Part shown: piece after piece, positions 32,817 to 43,098 of the stretch | Position numbering within the stretch: position 1 is the stretch's first letter | Layout: each line of letters opens with the position of its first letter | NCBI RefSeq assembly: GCF_004803715.2 | Contig: NZ_CP039383.2 | Location: 2,914,001-2,978,000 of the forward strand | Direction of reading: 5' to 3' | DNA length: 64,000 nt | From: Luteimonas yindakuii | GTDB taxonomy: Bacteria > Pseudomonadota > Gammaproteobacteria > Xanthomonadales > Xanthomonadaceae | Position numbers and translations under genes: made by a program | The notes under the pieces: generated by a model | Databases searched by the model: none | Told to the model about the DNA's origin: nothing | The model's input: only the letters and a program-made list of their open reading frames with translations

Positions 32817-33710
32817 ATGATCCAGTCCCGCCGTCCCGTCCGCCTGCTGCTCGCCGCCACCCTCGCGCTGTCGCTGGCGGCCACGGCCGTCCATGCCGGT
32901 CCGCGCGAGGACGAGCGCGCGCGCAACGCGGTGCGCGTGCTGACCGAAGTGCAGGCGATCCCGGAGAACGCGATCCCCGACAAGCTGCTCGACGAGGCCC
33001 GCGCGATCGTCGTGGTGCCCGACACCATCAAGGCCGGACTGGTGATCGGCGGCCGCCGCGGCCATGGGGTGATGGCGGTGAAGTCGCCCGATGGCACCTG
33101 GTCGCAGCCGGCATTCGTCACCCTGACCGGCGGCAGCATCGGCTTCCAGGCCGGCGTGCAGTCGGCCGACGTGGTGCTGGTGTTCCGCAACGACCGCAGC
33201 CTCGACAGCATCGTCAACGGCAAGGTCACCCTCGGCGCCGATGCCGGCGTCGCCGCCGGGCCGATGGGCCGCAACGCCGCCACCGCCACCGACGGCCAGC
33301 TCAAGGCCGAGATCTGGTCGTGGTCGCGCGCACGCGGGCTGTTCGCCGGCGTCGCGCTGGATGGCGCGGTGCTCAGCATCGACGACCAGGCCAACCAGGC
33401 GGTCTATGGCGGCGGCACCACGCCGCGGATGATCTTCGAAAACCGCACCCCGAGCCGCGCGTCGGGTGCGGTGGTGGATTTCCGCGACCGCCTCGAGGAG
33501 TCCACCGCGATCGCACGCGCCAATCGTGGCACCGAGGGCACCAGCCAGGTGGTCTCGCAGCGTGCGCCCGCACCGCGGCCTGCCGCGGACACCGGAACGC
33601 AGGCGCAGCCGCAACCGCTGGACCCGGCCCGCAGCGAACCCGCGCCGTCGGCGTTCGAACCGGTCGGCGAAAGCGAGATCCGCGCCGAGCCGCTCGACGG
33701 CAGCTGGTAA
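32817..33710 (+). CDS. SYLF-domain (YSC84/DUF500) lipid-binding protein
   Basis: A 297-residue exported protein. ATG 32817 has GGAG seven bases upstream and opens a signal peptide (LLLAATLALSLAATAVHA). The mature N-terminal 190 residues form the SYLF/Ysc84 domain: LDEARAIVVVPDTIKAGLVIGGRRG, then TLGADAGVAAGPMGR and SWSRARGLFAGVALDG, all diagnostic. The final 80 residues are low-complexity, rich in Pro, Ala, Gln and Glu. The domain binds phospholipids or forms membrane-associated assemblies; the physiological role in bacteria is unclear. It appears monocistronic. Confidence 0.9.
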   Translation: MIQSRRPVRLLLAATLALSLAATAVHAGPREDERARNAVRVLTEVQAIPENAIPDKLLDEARAIVVVPDTIKAGLVIGGRRGHGVMAVKSPDGTWSQPAFVTLTGGSIGFQAGVQSADVVLVFRNDRSLDSIVNGKVTLGADAGVAAGPMGRNAATATDGQLKAEIWSWSRARGLFAGVALDGAVLSIDDQANQAVYGGGTTPRMIFENRTPSRASGAVVDFRDRLEESTAIARANRGTEGTSQVVSQRAPAPRPAADTGTQAQPQPLDPARSEPAPSAFEPVGESEIRAEPLDGSW

Positions 33711-33803
33711 GCGCACCGCTGAACGCGGCAACCCGCACACGGCAACGCAGCCGAGCGACGGCTGCGCTATCCTGCAGTCCAAACCGTATCAAGCAGGCGC
33801 GTC

Positions 33804-34031
33804 ATGGGTAGTTTCAGCATCTGGCACTGGATCATCGTCGCCCTCGTCGTGCTGCTGGTGTTCGGCACCAAGAAGCTGCGCGGCGCCGGCCGTGACCTCG
33901 GCGAAGCCATCAAGGGCTTCAAGCAGGGCATGCGCGACGAGGACACCCCGTCCGCGCAGATCGAACAGCGCCGCACGGAAACGGTCGCCGACGGCGACCG
34001 CAAGCGCGACCGGGACGACGCCGCACGCTGA
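33804..34031 (+). CDS. tatA: Sec-independent translocase subunit TatA
   Basis: A 75-residue single-span membrane protein that forms the size-variable Tat pore. The N-terminal helix with [23 protein letters not shown] and the following amphipathic helix [19 protein letters not shown] are standard. The acidic/basic tail is short. It is the first gene of tatABC; a TATCCT box at 33770–33775 may be its -10. tatB follows after 20 bases. Confidence 0.95.
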   Translation: MGSFSIWHWIIVALVVLLVFGTKKLRGAGRDLGEAIKGFKQGMRDEDTPSAQIEQRRTETVADGDRKRDRDDAAR

Positions 34032-34051
34032 CCTGCGCGTAGCGCCGCCCC

Positions 34052-34495
34052 ATGTTCGACCTCAGCTTCGCCGAACTCCTGGTGATCGCCGTCGTGGCCC
34101 TGGTCGTACTGGGGCCCGAGCGCTTGCCGCGTGCCGCGCGCTTCACCGGCCTGTGGGTGCGACGCGCGCGGGCGCAATGGCAATCGGTGCGCTCCGAGTT
34201 CGAGCGCGAGCTGGCCGCCGAGGAACTCAAGCGCAACCTCGAGCAGGCGCGCAGTGCGATGCGCGACACCGATCGCGGGATCCGCGACGCCGACGCCGCC
34301 ATACGCCGCGAAGCGCAGCAATTGCGCGCTGGGGTGACCACCACCGGGACCGCGCCAGGCGCCACGGACACCCCCGACGCGACCGGCGCCGAGACCGACG
34401 CGCCCGCAGCGATTGCGGACAGCGCCGGCGACTCCGTCGCCATGCCGTCCGCACGCCCCAGCGAACCGACCGGATCCGATGACGAACGATGCTGA
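34052..34495 (+). CDS. tatB: Sec-independent translocase subunit TatB
   Basis: A 147-residue Tat receptor subunit. It has the TatB-type N-terminus MFDLSFAELLVIAVVALVVLGPERLP, including the conserved Glu8 in the helix, and a longer amphipathic region than TatA. The tail is Ala/Thr/Asp-rich and low-complexity. It overlaps the start of tatC by 17 bases. Together with TatC it recognises twin-arginine signal peptides. Confidence 0.95.
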   Translation: MFDLSFAELLVIAVVALVVLGPERLPRAARFTGLWVRRARAQWQSVRSEFERELAAEELKRNLEQARSAMRDTDRGIRDADAAIRREAQQLRAGVTTTGTAPGATDTPDATGAETDAPAAIADSAGDSVAMPSARPSEPTGSDDERC

Positions 34496-35234
34496 GTCCT
34501 CGGTCGACGGCAGCCTGCTCGATCACCTGATCGAGTTGCGCTCGCGCCTGTTGCGCGCGATCGCCGGCCTGATGCTGGTGTTCGTCGGCCTGCTGCCGTT
34601 CGCCAATCGCCTCTACGCCTGGCTGGCGCAGCCACTGCTGGACAAGCTGCCGGAAGGTTCGACCCTGATCGCGGTCGAGGTGGCCTCGCCGTTCTTCGCG
34701 CCGCTCAAACTCGCTTTCTTCGTCGCCCTGATCGCCACGATGCCGTGGCTGCTGTACCAGCTGTGGGCGTTCGTCGCACCCGGCCTGTACCGGCGCGAGA
34801 AGCGCCTGGCGATGCCGCTGCTGGCGTCGGCGCTGCTGCTGTTCTACGCCGGCTGCGCGTTCGCGTTCTTCCTCGTGCTGCCGGTGGTGTTCGGTTTCCT
34901 CACCGCGGTGACGCCCGATGGCGTGGCGATGATGACCGACATCCATGCCTACCTGAACTTCGTGCTGGTGATCTTCCTCGCCTTCGGCCTCAGCTTCGAG
35001 CTGCCGGTGGCGATGGTGATCCTGGTGCTGATGGGCTGGGTGACGCCGAACCAGCTGCGTGAGTCGCGCGGCTACGCGATCGTCGGCGTGTTCGTGGTCG
35101 CCGCCGTGGTCACCCCGCCGGACGTCGTGTCGCAGCTGATGCTGGCGATCCCGATGTGCCTGCTCTACGAAGCGGGCCTGATCGCGGCGCGGATGCTGGT
35201 GCCGGCCGACGGGCGCGCCGCCGAAGAATCGTGA
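34479..35234 (+). CDS. tatC: Sec-independent translocase subunit TatC
   Basis: A 251-residue protein with six transmembrane helices, the core Tat receptor. The start at 34479 (MTNDAESSVDGSLLDHLIELRSRL) fits the conserved N-terminus LxxHLxELRxRL; the frame upstream overlaps tatB and was discarded. FxxPLKLAFFVALIATMPWLLYQLWAF and FxLAFGLSFELPV are family-typical. The RDD gene begins at or near its stop codon, making a four-gene cluster. Confidence 0.96.
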   Translation: MTNDAESSVDGSLLDHLIELRSRLLRAIAGLMLVFVGLLPFANRLYAWLAQPLLDKLPEGSTLIAVEVASPFFAPLKLAFFVALIATMPWLLYQLWAFVAPGLYRREKRLAMPLLASALLLFYAGCAFAFFLVLPVVFGFLTAVTPDGVAMMTDIHAYLNFVLVIFLAFGLSFELPVAMVILVLMGWVTPNQLRESRGYAIVGVFVVAAVVTPPDVVSQLMLAIPMCLLYEAGLIAARMLVPADGRAAEES

Positions 35235-35950
35235 CGTCGGCGCGGCCACGCATGGCGGCGCCGACACCTGCCGTATCGCCGCCACGCCCGGCATCGCTGC
35301 TGCAACGCTGGACGGCGTGGTCGTTGGATGCGGCGCTGGTGGCTGTGGTCACGCTGGCGCTGGTGGCGACGTCGCTGGCTGCACGCCTCGGGGCGCTCGA
35401 CGCCGCGTTCGCGACGCTTCTCGACGCGATGCTGCAACCACTGCTGTCGGCACTGCCTGGCGTGCCGTCACCGGCGCAGCTTCTCGGCGATCCTGCTGTC
35501 CTCACGGCCACCTCGCGCTTCGCGGACGCACTGGGTCACGCGTTGCTGCTGCCGCTGGTGACGTTCGCGCTGCTGTCCTGGCTGTATGCGACCGCGTTCG
35601 AATGCGCGCGCGGCGCGACGCCGGGCAAGCGCGTGCTGCGGCTGCGGGTGATCAGTACGGACGATGGTGCGCCGGCATCCTGCAGGCACCACGCGCTGCG
35701 CCAGGCCGCCGGCCTGCTGTCGTGGCTGAGCCTCAACCTGGGTCACCTGATGGCGGCGATGCCGCCGCGACACCAGGCCCTGCATGACCGCATCGCCGGG
35801 ATGCGCGTTGTGACCGACATGGACGCCCTGCCGCGCTGGACGGCGGCGTGGTTGTGGCTGCAGGCGGCACTGGCCTGCCTCGCCCTCGCCGTGCTGATGA
35901 TCGCGCTGCAGGCGCGGGTGGACGCGGCGCTGCTGCGCGCCCTCGGCTGA
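35231..35950 (+). CDS. RDD-family membrane protein
   Basis: A 239-residue membrane protein. The start is uncertain: GTG 35231 overlaps the tatC stop (GTGA), while ATG 35252 would remove seven residues. The RDD domain is recognisable: RWTAWSLDAALVAVVTLALV at the N-terminus, then a pair of helices with ECARGATPGKRVLRLRVI (the conserved GKR motif) and ALRQAAG, and a final helix. RDD proteins are of mostly unknown function; some are linked to sodium or compatible-solute transport. It is probably co-transcribed with tatABC. Confidence 0.85.
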   Translation: MTSARPRMAAPTPAVSPPRPASLLQRWTAWSLDAALVAVVTLALVATSLAARLGALDAAFATLLDAMLQPLLSALPGVPSPAQLLGDPAVLTATSRFADALGHALLLPLVTFALLSWLYATAFECARGATPGKRVLRLRVISTDDGAPASCRHHALRQAAGLLSWLSLNLGHLMAAMPPRHQALHDRIAGMRVVTDMDALPRWTAAWLWLQAALACLALAVLMIALQARVDAALLRALG

Positions 35951-35979
35951 CCAGGCGCGGGGCGCGCCGGGAGCCGCGA

Positions 35980-36852
35980 TCAGACTTCGATACCGGAACT
36001 CGTGGCTGCGGCCGCGATGGTCGCGCGGGCGGCTGGCGCCACCATCTGCGACCAGGCGGTGTAGATCGCGCCGATCACCACCGGCATCAGCACCGCCATC
36101 AGCACGACCTGGCCGAACAGGGCCCCGACCAGCAGGCCGCCCACCAGGCCGAACAGTGCGGCGACGACCTGCGCGGCCACGCTCATCAGCACCGCGACGA
36201 TCAGCGTCAGCACGATGAACACCAGCATCGCCGGCAGGTTGCGCAGGCAGGCGCGGAAGCTGCGCCCCATCGCCTCGAACGCCGGGCGGCGCTCCAGCAT
36301 GATCTGCGGCGAGGCGACGAAGGTGTAGAAGTACACCGCGATCACCAGCGCGATCACCAGCAGCATCCACAGCAGCAGGCGCCCGGCCGGCAGGCCCGCG
36401 AACAGCGCGGGATCGGGGTTGGACTGGCCCTGCGCGGTTTCCATCGCCGCCACCAGGGTCTGCAACTGGTCGACGCCGACCATCAGCACAAGCAGCACGA
36501 TCGCGGCGATGCCGAAGGCGATCTGCGGAACCAGCTGCGCCATCAACGGCAGCGTGCGCCCGTTGCGGAAGCCTTCCAGCAGGTGCGCGGGCGACGCGGC
36601 GCCGCCGCGGTCGACCTGCTGCATGGCATACACGAACCCGCCCAGCAGCACCGGAGTGAGCAGCATGATCAGTGCCTGCAGCCCGAGGAACATGCCCGGC
36701 GCCACTTCGGCCAGCAACATCGGCAGGCCGGTCACCAGGCCGAGCGCAGCACCCGTCGCCAGCAGCCCGGCCGGTGCCTTGCGCAGCAGCCCGAAACCGC
36801 CCAGCAGCCATTCCGCGCCGGCCCCTGCGGACACCTTGCGCACGTCGCTCAT
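35980..36852 (-). CDS. BPSS1780-family membrane protein
   Basis: A 290-residue inner-membrane protein with six hydrophobic segments. The N-terminus (VSAGAGAEWLLGGFGLLRKA) and the internal RRPAFEAMGRSFRACLRNLPAML segment match the BPSS1780/DUF2189-like family of uncharacterised membrane proteins common in beta- and gammaproteobacteria. It lies 13 bases from the amidotransferase stop on the same strand, so the two are likely co-transcribed. Convergent with the RDD gene, 29 bases apart. Function unknown. Confidence 0.8.
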   Translation of the reverse strand: MSDVRKVSAGAGAEWLLGGFGLLRKAPAGLLATGAALGLVTGLPMLLAEVAPGMFLGLQALIMLLTPVLLGGFVYAMQQVDRGGAASPAHLLEGFRNGRTLPLMAQLVPQIAFGIAAIVLLVLMVGVDQLQTLVAAMETAQGQSNPDPALFAGLPAGRLLLWMLLVIALVIAVYFYTFVASPQIMLERRPAFEAMGRSFRACLRNLPAMLVFIVLTLIVAVLMSVAAQVVAALFGLVGGLLVGALFGQVVLMAVLMPVVIGAIYTAWSQMVAPAARATIAAAATSSGIEV

Positions 36853-36865
36853 CGCCTTCTGCTCC

Positions 36866-37615
36866 CTATCGCCCGTCCGGCACTGCGCCGACGCGGCTGC
36901 GCACAGTGTACGCGTGGCGCACGAACCGACGCAGCAGATTGCGCGCGTGCGGTGCGGCAGAAACCGCCCGTGCCAGCGCGACCGGATCGGTGCCTTCGGC
37001 ACGCAGGACATCGGCGCGCGCACGGATGTAGCCGCGCATGTGCATGGCGGAGAACTCGGGATGGAACTGCACGCCCCAGGCCTGGTTGCCGAAGCGGAAT
37101 GCATAGTTCGGGTCGTGCGCGGCCGTGGCCAGGCACTGCGCGCCTTCGGGCAGCTGTCGCACGCTCTGCAGGTGCGTCGCCTGCGCGCCGAACGGCGAGG
37201 GCAGGCCGGCGAACAGCGGGTCGTCGGCAGCGCCGGCGGTGGTTTCCACTTGCACGGTGCCCATGCCGCGACCGGCCGGGTTGTCGGCGACCTCGCCACC
37301 CAGCGCGTGCGCCAGCAGCTGGTGGCCGTAGCAGATGCCGAACACCGGCACGCCGGACTCCACCGCGGCCTTGAGCCACTGCGCGGCACGCTCGCTCCAG
37401 GGCTCGCGGTCGCTGACCATCGCACCGGAGCCGGTGACGAGGACGCCGATGCGGTCGCCCGGGTCGGGCAGCGTGTCCCCGGTTTGCGCATCCACGGTCT
37501 CCACCGCGCTGGCACGCAGGCCGGCGGCGACGCGGATCCAGTGGTCGAAGCCGCCGTGGCGGCGCATGGACGCGATCGGACGTCCGGTTTCAAGGATCAG
37601 GAAGGAGGCACTCAT
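36866..37615 (-). CDS. Class I glutamine amidotransferase (GMP-synthase-like)
   Basis: A 249-residue stand-alone amidotransferase domain. The nucleophile elbow GICYGHQLLAHALGG (Cys at about residue 100) and the catalytic His/Glu pair GVQFHPEFS (about 188–196) are both intact, so it can probably release ammonia from glutamine. The ATG at 37615 (MSASFLILETGRP) excludes an Arg-rich shadow upstream. It lacks a synthetase domain, so it is not full GuaA; it resembles the YfeJ type. Substrate unknown. Confidence 0.85.
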   Translation of the reverse strand: MSASFLILETGRPIASMRRHGGFDHWIRVAAGLRASAVETVDAQTGDTLPDPGDRIGVLVTGSGAMVSDREPWSERAAQWLKAAVESGVPVFGICYGHQLLAHALGGEVADNPAGRGMGTVQVETTAGAADDPLFAGLPSPFGAQATHLQSVRQLPEGAQCLATAAHDPNYAFRFGNQAWGVQFHPEFSAMHMRGYIRARADVLRAEGTDPVALARAVSAAPHARNLLRRFVRHAYTVRSRVGAVPDGR

Positions 37616-37851
37616 GTGCGCGCCATGATACCGGCGTGCGGCTGCACGATTGCCCGGCGCGGGAGGACGCTGCGATCGCGCACGCGGAACGCGCGGGCGT
37701 TGTGCGGGCAATGAGTACTTGTCGGGGCTGTGGGTGCGCAAGACGATGCGCTGGGGCGCCTGCCGGAATCGCGATCTTACGGAGAACGAGGGCACGTACC
37801 TCGGATAAGCAGCCCTCCGCCAATCGCGCCCTCACCCGCCCCTGCGGGGCA

Positions 37852-37877
37852 CCCCTCTCCCGCTCGCGGGAGAGGGG
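37852..37877. terminator. Hairpin between the amidotransferase and gspE-type genes
   Basis: A perfect 11-bp stem (CCCCTCTCCCG/CGGGAGAGGGG) with a four-base loop, 10 bases past the stop of the minus-strand ATPase gene. The sequence is of a kind dispersed in intergenic regions of this bacterial group. There is no T-tract, so it may act as a transcript-end stabiliser rather than an intrinsic terminator. Confidence 0.55.
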
Positions 37878-37886
37878 TACAGATGC

Positions 37887-39695
37887 TCACTCCCGCGGCG
37901 GCAGCACTGTCAGTACTTCCTCGACCGTGGTCAGGCCCTGGGCGACCTTTTCCGCAGCCGCGCGACGCAGGGTGCGCAGGCCGCCGCCGACGGCTGTGCG
38001 CGCGAACGCGGCCAGTTCCATGTCGGGGCGGATCATCGCGCGCAGCTGCGATGTCACCGGCATCAGCTCGTACAGGCCGACGCGGCCCTGGTAGCCGGTG
38101 TTGCGGCATTCGAGGCAACCCACCGGCACATGCGGCTGGCCGGACGGTACCGGCTCGCCGGGATCGAGCAATGCCTGCCAGCCGGCGTCGGGGACCTGGC
38201 CCGGGCGCTTGCAGTGCGCGCACAGCGTGCGCACCAGACGCTGCGCGAGCACGCCGTTAAGGGTGGAAGCAATCAGGTAATGCGGCAGGCCAAGATCCAG
38301 CAGGCGGGTGACCGCCGACGGCGCATCGTTGGTGTGCAGCGTCGACAGCACCAGGTGTCCGGTCAGCGAGGCCTGCACCGCCATCTGCGCGGTATCGAGG
38401 TCGCGGATCTCGCCAATCATGATGATGTCCGGGTCCTGCCGCAGCAGCGTGCGCACGCCCTGGGCGAACGTCAGGTCGATCGCGGTATGCACCTGGGTCT
38501 GGTTGAGCTCCGGCGCGACCATCTCGATCGGGTCCTCCACGGTGCAGACGTTGACGTCGGGCGTCGACAGCCGCCGCAGCGTCGAATACAGCGTGGTGGT
38601 CTTGCCCGAGCCGGTGGGGCCAGTCACCAGCACGATGCCGTGCGGGCGCTGCACCAGTTCCTCCCACGCCGCCGCCTCGCCGGCGTCGAAGCCGAGCTGC
38701 CCGATCGGCTTGAACGCGGTGTCCGGATCGAAGATGCGCATCACGCACTTCTCGCCGAACGCGGTGGGCATCGTCGACAGGCGCATCTCCACTTCGCGCC
38801 CGCCCGGCGAGCGGGTCTTGATGCGGCCGTCCTGCGGGCGCCGGCGTTCGGCCAGGTCCATGCGCCCGAGCACCTTGATGCGCGACACCACCGCGGTCAT
38901 CACCGGCGGCGGCATCTCGAACACCTTGTGCAGCACGCCGTCGATGCGGAAGCGCACGCGGCCGAGGTCGCGCCGCGGTTCGAGATGGATATCGGAAGCG
39001 CGCTGTTCGTAGGCGTACTGCAGCAGCCAGTCGACGATGTGGACGATGTGGTGGTCGTCGGCGTTGACGTCGCCGGACTTCCCCAGCTCCACCAGCTGCT
39101 CGAAGCTCGGTGCATCGCCACCGCCACCCGCGCCGTCGCGCTGCTCGCGCGCGCCGCGCAGCGAACGGGTGACGCCGAAGAATTCCATGGTGTAGCGGTT
39201 GAGGTCGAGCGGGCTGGCGACCTCGAGGGTGATGTCGCGGCGAAGCAGGCGCTGCAGGTCGGGCAGCCAGTCCAGCGCCAGCGGTTCGCTGGTGGCGATC
39301 AGCGCGCGCTCGGGCCCCACTTCCAGCGGCAGGATGCGGTGCCTGCGCGCATACGCATGCGAGATCAGATCGGTGACGCCGGCGACGTCGAGCCGGGTCG
39401 GGTCGATGCGGCGGTAGGTCAGGCCGGTGCGCGCAGCCAGCCATTCGGTCAGCGCCTCGAGTCCGAGCTCGGTGCCGGGCCGGCGCGTGGAGGCCAGCTT
39501 GAGGTTGGCCAGCAGCACCAGCGGATGCACGGTGTCGATACCACGCAGGTGGCGGCTGCCGGCATGCGCACGGGCGGCTTCCTCGGCGCCGATCAGTCCA
39601 TCAGCGGCCAGCGCGTCGATCAGCGGTGCGATCGCCAGCCGTCCGGGCGGCAGCGCGGCGGAGGCCTGGGGGCGTTCGGTGCGTGCTTCGCTCAA
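37887..39695 (-). CDS. gspE: GspE/PilB-type secretion ATPase
   Basis: A 602-residue hexameric ATPase of the type II secretion/type IV pilus assembly superfamily. N-terminal N1E/MshE-type domain (residues 20–160), then the catalytic core: [19 protein letters not shown], Walker [10 protein letters not shown] at 359–367, Asp box and Walker B ([16 protein letters not shown]), His box (LSTLHTNDA), and a zinc-binding C-terminal module with CAHC near 486 and CLEC near 525. The gene stands alone without gsp or pil neighbours, so the partner system lies elsewhere. GspE or an orphan PilB-like ATPase is equally possible. Confidence 0.85.
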   Translation of the reverse strand: MSEARTERPQASAALPPGRLAIAPLIDALAADGLIGAEEAARAHAGSRHLRGIDTVHPLVLLANLKLASTRRPGTELGLEALTEWLAARTGLTYRRIDPTRLDVAGVTDLISHAYARRHRILPLEVGPERALIATSEPLALDWLPDLQRLLRRDITLEVASPLDLNRYTMEFFGVTRSLRGAREQRDGAGGGGDAPSFEQLVELGKSGDVNADDHHIVHIVDWLLQYAYEQRASDIHLEPRRDLGRVRFRIDGVLHKVFEMPPPVMTAVVSRIKVLGRMDLAERRRPQDGRIKTRSPGGREVEMRLSTMPTAFGEKCVMRIFDPDTAFKPIGQLGFDAGEAAAWEELVQRPHGIVLVTGPTGSGKTTTLYSTLRRLSTPDVNVCTVEDPIEMVAPELNQTQVHTAIDLTFAQGVRTLLRQDPDIIMIGEIRDLDTAQMAVQASLTGHLVLSTLHTNDAPSAVTRLLDLGLPHYLIASTLNGVLAQRLVRTLCAHCKRPGQVPDAGWQALLDPGEPVPSGQPHVPVGCLECRNTGYQGRVGLYELMPVTSQLRAMIRPDMELAAFARTAVGGGLRTLRRAAAEKVAQGLTTVEEVLTVLPPRE

Positions 39696-39728
39696 GGACC
39701 GGCTGCCGGGAGTGCGGAGGGTGCGCCG

Positions 39729-39734
39729 TATACT
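39729..39734 (+). promoter_or_regulatory. -10 box of the glyQ operon
   Basis: TATACT lies 30 bases before the glyQ ATG, in the short region between the divergent gspE-type gene and glyQ. No good -35 match is seen. Confidence 0.5.
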
Positions 39735-39764
39735 AGCGCGCCCTTATTCGCGAGCCTGCCGACG

Positions 39765-40672
<908 letters not shown>

Positions 40673-40676
<4 letters not shown>

Positions 40677-40921
40677 GCGGCGTCTCCGGCCTGCTCACCG
40701 CGGCGCTGCTGTGGTTGCTGACCGCGCCAGCTGCATTCGCGTTCTTCGCCGCCTACTGGGCGCAGCAGACGCGGCGCAACCCGTGGCTGTGGTTCTTCTT
40801 CGGCCTGCTGCTGATGCCGCTGGCCGGCGTCGTGCTGCTGATGCTCAACAAAGACCGGCCGGCCGCGCCCACGGGCGTTGACCACGGCCACCTCCTCTCG
40901 ATCCGGAACGACCTGCCATGA
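40673..40921 (+). CDS. Small two-helix membrane protein between glyQ and glyS
   Basis: An 82-residue protein whose ATGA start overlaps the glyQ stop and whose stop overlaps the glyS ATG. Two hydrophobic helices (residues 7–28 and about 38–60: [20 protein letters not shown]) flank a basic loop, and the C-terminus is polar. No motif suggests a function. The tight overlaps mean that it is translated with glyQ and glyS. It is too short and compact to be an accident of reading. Confidence 0.75.
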
Positions 40922-43038
40922 CCACCTCCGCCCCCCTGCTGATCGAACTCGGCACCGAGGAACTGCCGGTCAAGGCGCTGCCCGCGCTGGCGCAGGCGTT
41001 CTTCGACGGCGTGGTCGGCGCGCTGGAGAAGCGCGGCATGGCGGTCGAGCGCGGCGATGCCAAGCCGCTGTACACGCCGCGCCGCCTCGCGGTGCTGCTG
41101 CCGGGCGTGGCCACCACCCAGCCCGAGCAGCGATCGGAAGTGCTGGGGCCGTACGTCAACATCGCGCTGGATGCCGACGGGCAGCCGACCCGTGCGCTGC
41201 AGGGCTTCGCGCAGAAGGCCGGGGTCGAGTGGACCGCGCTCGAGCGCACCAGCGACCAGAAGGGTGAGCGCTTCGTGCACCGGGCGGTCACGCCCGGCGT
41301 CCCCACCGCCGACCTGCTGCCGGCGGTGCTGGCCGAGGCGATCGACGCGATCCCGGTGCCCAAGCCGATGCGCTGGGGTGCGCACGGCTGGGCGTTCGCA
41401 CGGCCGGTGCTGTGGCTGGTGGCGCTGCTGGGCGATGAGGTGGTCGCCGCCGACGCGTTCGGCTGTGCCGCCGGCCGCGACAGCCGCGGCCACCGCTTCA
41501 TGCACGATGGCCCGGTGTCGATCGCACGGCCGGGCGACTATGTCGACGCGCTGCGTGCGGCAAAGGTGCTGGTGGATCCCGACGAGCGCCGCGCGCGCAT
41601 CGTCGACGAGGTGACGACCGCTGCCGCGGCTGCCGGCGGCAGCGCGCGCATCGACGCTGACAATCTGGCCCAGGTCACCTGCCTGGTGGAGTGGCCGAAG
41701 GCGGTCGCGTGTTCGTTCGAGCCGCAGTTCCTCGCGGTGCCGCAGGAAGCGCTGGTCGCCACCATGGAGGCCAACCAGAAATTCTTCCCGGTACTCGGCA
41801 GCGACGGCCGGCTGATGGAGCATTTCATCGGCATCGCCAATATCGACTCCACCGACGAGGCCGAGGTGCGCAAGGGCTACGAACGGGTGATCCGGCCGCG
41901 CTTCGCCGATGCGCAGTTCTTCTTCGTCGAGGACATCCGCCAGGGCCTGCCGTCGATGAACGCCGGGCTCGCGACGGTGACCTACCAGGCAATGCTGGGC
42001 ACGCTGGCCGACAAGGTCGGCCGGGTCGCGGCACTTGCCGAGGCGATCGCCCCGCGGGTCGGCGTGGACGCCGCGCTCGCCCGCCGCGCGGCGGAGCTGT
42101 CCAAGGCCGACCTGCAGTCGCGCCTGGTCAACGAGTTCCCGGAACTGCAGGGCATCGCCGGGCGCTACTACGCACTGCAGGACCCGTCGCTCGACGACCT
42201 TTCGCACGACGACCGCAGCGTGCTGGCCAACGCCATCGACGAGGCCTGGCAGCCGCGCTCTTCCGGCGACGACATCGCGCTGTCGCCGCTGGGCAAGGTG
42301 CTGGCGATCGCCGAGCGCCTGGACACGCTCGCCGGCGGGTTTGCCGCGGGGCTGAAGCCGACCGGTAACAAGGACCCGTTCGCGCTGCGCCGCAATGCGC
42401 TGGGGCTGGCGCGCACGATTATCGAGAGCGGGTTCGATCTCGACCTGCCGCAGCTGCTTGACTCGGCGATCGCAGCCGTTGGTGCGTTGCCGACCGGCAA
42501 GGACGGCGCCACCACCATCGCCGACCGCAACGAACTCCACGACTTCATCCTCGACCGCCTGCGCGGCTACTACGAGGACCGCGGCGTGCCGCCGCAGCAC
42601 TTCGCCGCGGTCGCGGCATTGAAGCCCGCATCGCTGTACGACTTCGACCGCCGCATCGATGCCATCGGCAGCTTCGCCGCGTTGCCGGAAGCCGAGGCGC
42701 TGGCCGCCGCCGACAAACGCATCCGCAACATCCTGCGCAAGGCCGACATCGAGGTGCCGGCGCAGGTCGACCCTGCGCTGTTCACCGAGCCCGCCGAGCG
42801 CGCGCTGGCCGAAGCGGTAGAAGCGGTCTACGGCGAGACCACGCAGGCGCTGGCGCGGGGCGACTATGTCGACGCACTCGCGCGGCTGGCGCGGTTGCGC
42901 CCGCAGGTGGATGCGTTCTTCGACGCGGTGATGGTCAACGCCGACGACCCGGCGGTGCGCGCCAACCGGCTGGCGCTGCTGAAGCGGCTGGGCGGGCGAC
43001 TGGGCAGCGTGGCGGCGATCGAGCAGCTGTCGGGCTGA
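40918..43038 (+). CDS. glyS: Glycine–tRNA ligase beta subunit
   Basis: The 706-residue beta subunit that recognises the tRNA anticodon and completes the alpha2beta2 enzyme. It begins with [20 protein letters not shown], the invariant family start, and contains [24 protein letters not shown] and [10 protein letters not shown] motifs, and an anticodon-binding C-terminal domain. Length matches E. coli GlyS (689). Coupled to the small membrane gene upstream by a four-base overlap. Confidence 0.97.
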   Translation: MTTSAPLLIELGTEELPVKALPALAQAFFDGVVGALEKRGMAVERGDAKPLYTPRRLAVLLPGVATTQPEQRSEVLGPYVNIALDADGQPTRALQGFAQKAGVEWTALERTSDQKGERFVHRAVTPGVPTADLLPAVLAEAIDAIPVPKPMRWGAHGWAFARPVLWLVALLGDEVVAADAFGCAAGRDSRGHRFMHDGPVSIARPGDYVDALRAAKVLVDPDERRARIVDEVTTAAAAAGGSARIDADNLAQVTCLVEWPKAVACSFEPQFLAVPQEALVATMEANQKFFPVLGSDGRLMEHFIGIANIDSTDEAEVRKGYERVIRPRFADAQFFFVEDIRQGLPSMNAGLATVTYQAMLGTLADKVGRVAALAEAIAPRVGVDAALARRAAELSKADLQSRLVNEFPELQGIAGRYYALQDPSLDDLSHDDRSVLANAIDEAWQPRSSGDDIALSPLGKVLAIAERLDTLAGGFAAGLKPTGNKDPFALRRNALGLARTIIESGFDLDLPQLLDSAIAAVGALPTGKDGATTIADRNELHDFILDRLRGYYEDRGVPPQHFAAVAALKPASLYDFDRRIDAIGSFAALPEAEALAAADKRIRNILRKADIEVPAQVDPALFTEPAERALAEAVEAVYGETTQALARGDYVDALARLARLRPQVDAFFDAVMVNADDPAVRANRLALLKRLGGRLGSVAAIEQLSG

Positions 43039-43085
43039 GGTCGCAGCCGCCACGACACGTCAATCGGGCATCGCATGGCGTTCGG

Positions 43086-43091
43086 TATGCT
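43086..43091 (+). promoter_or_regulatory. -10 box giving a near-leaderless tamA transcript
   Basis: TATGCT ends seven bases before the ATG at 43099. This favours 43099 over the in-frame ATG at 43075, which lies upstream of the box. Confidence 0.4.
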
Positions 43092-43098
43092 GCCGCGC

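Noticed and set aside
37852..37877. CRISPR or tRNA signal
   Set aside because: Only a single hairpin; no repeat–spacer array and no tRNA fold was seen anywhere in the window.
38130..39764. Upstream extension of the glyQ frame
   Set aside because: Runs across the divergent secretion ATPase gene; true glyQ begins at 39765 with the conserved N-terminus.
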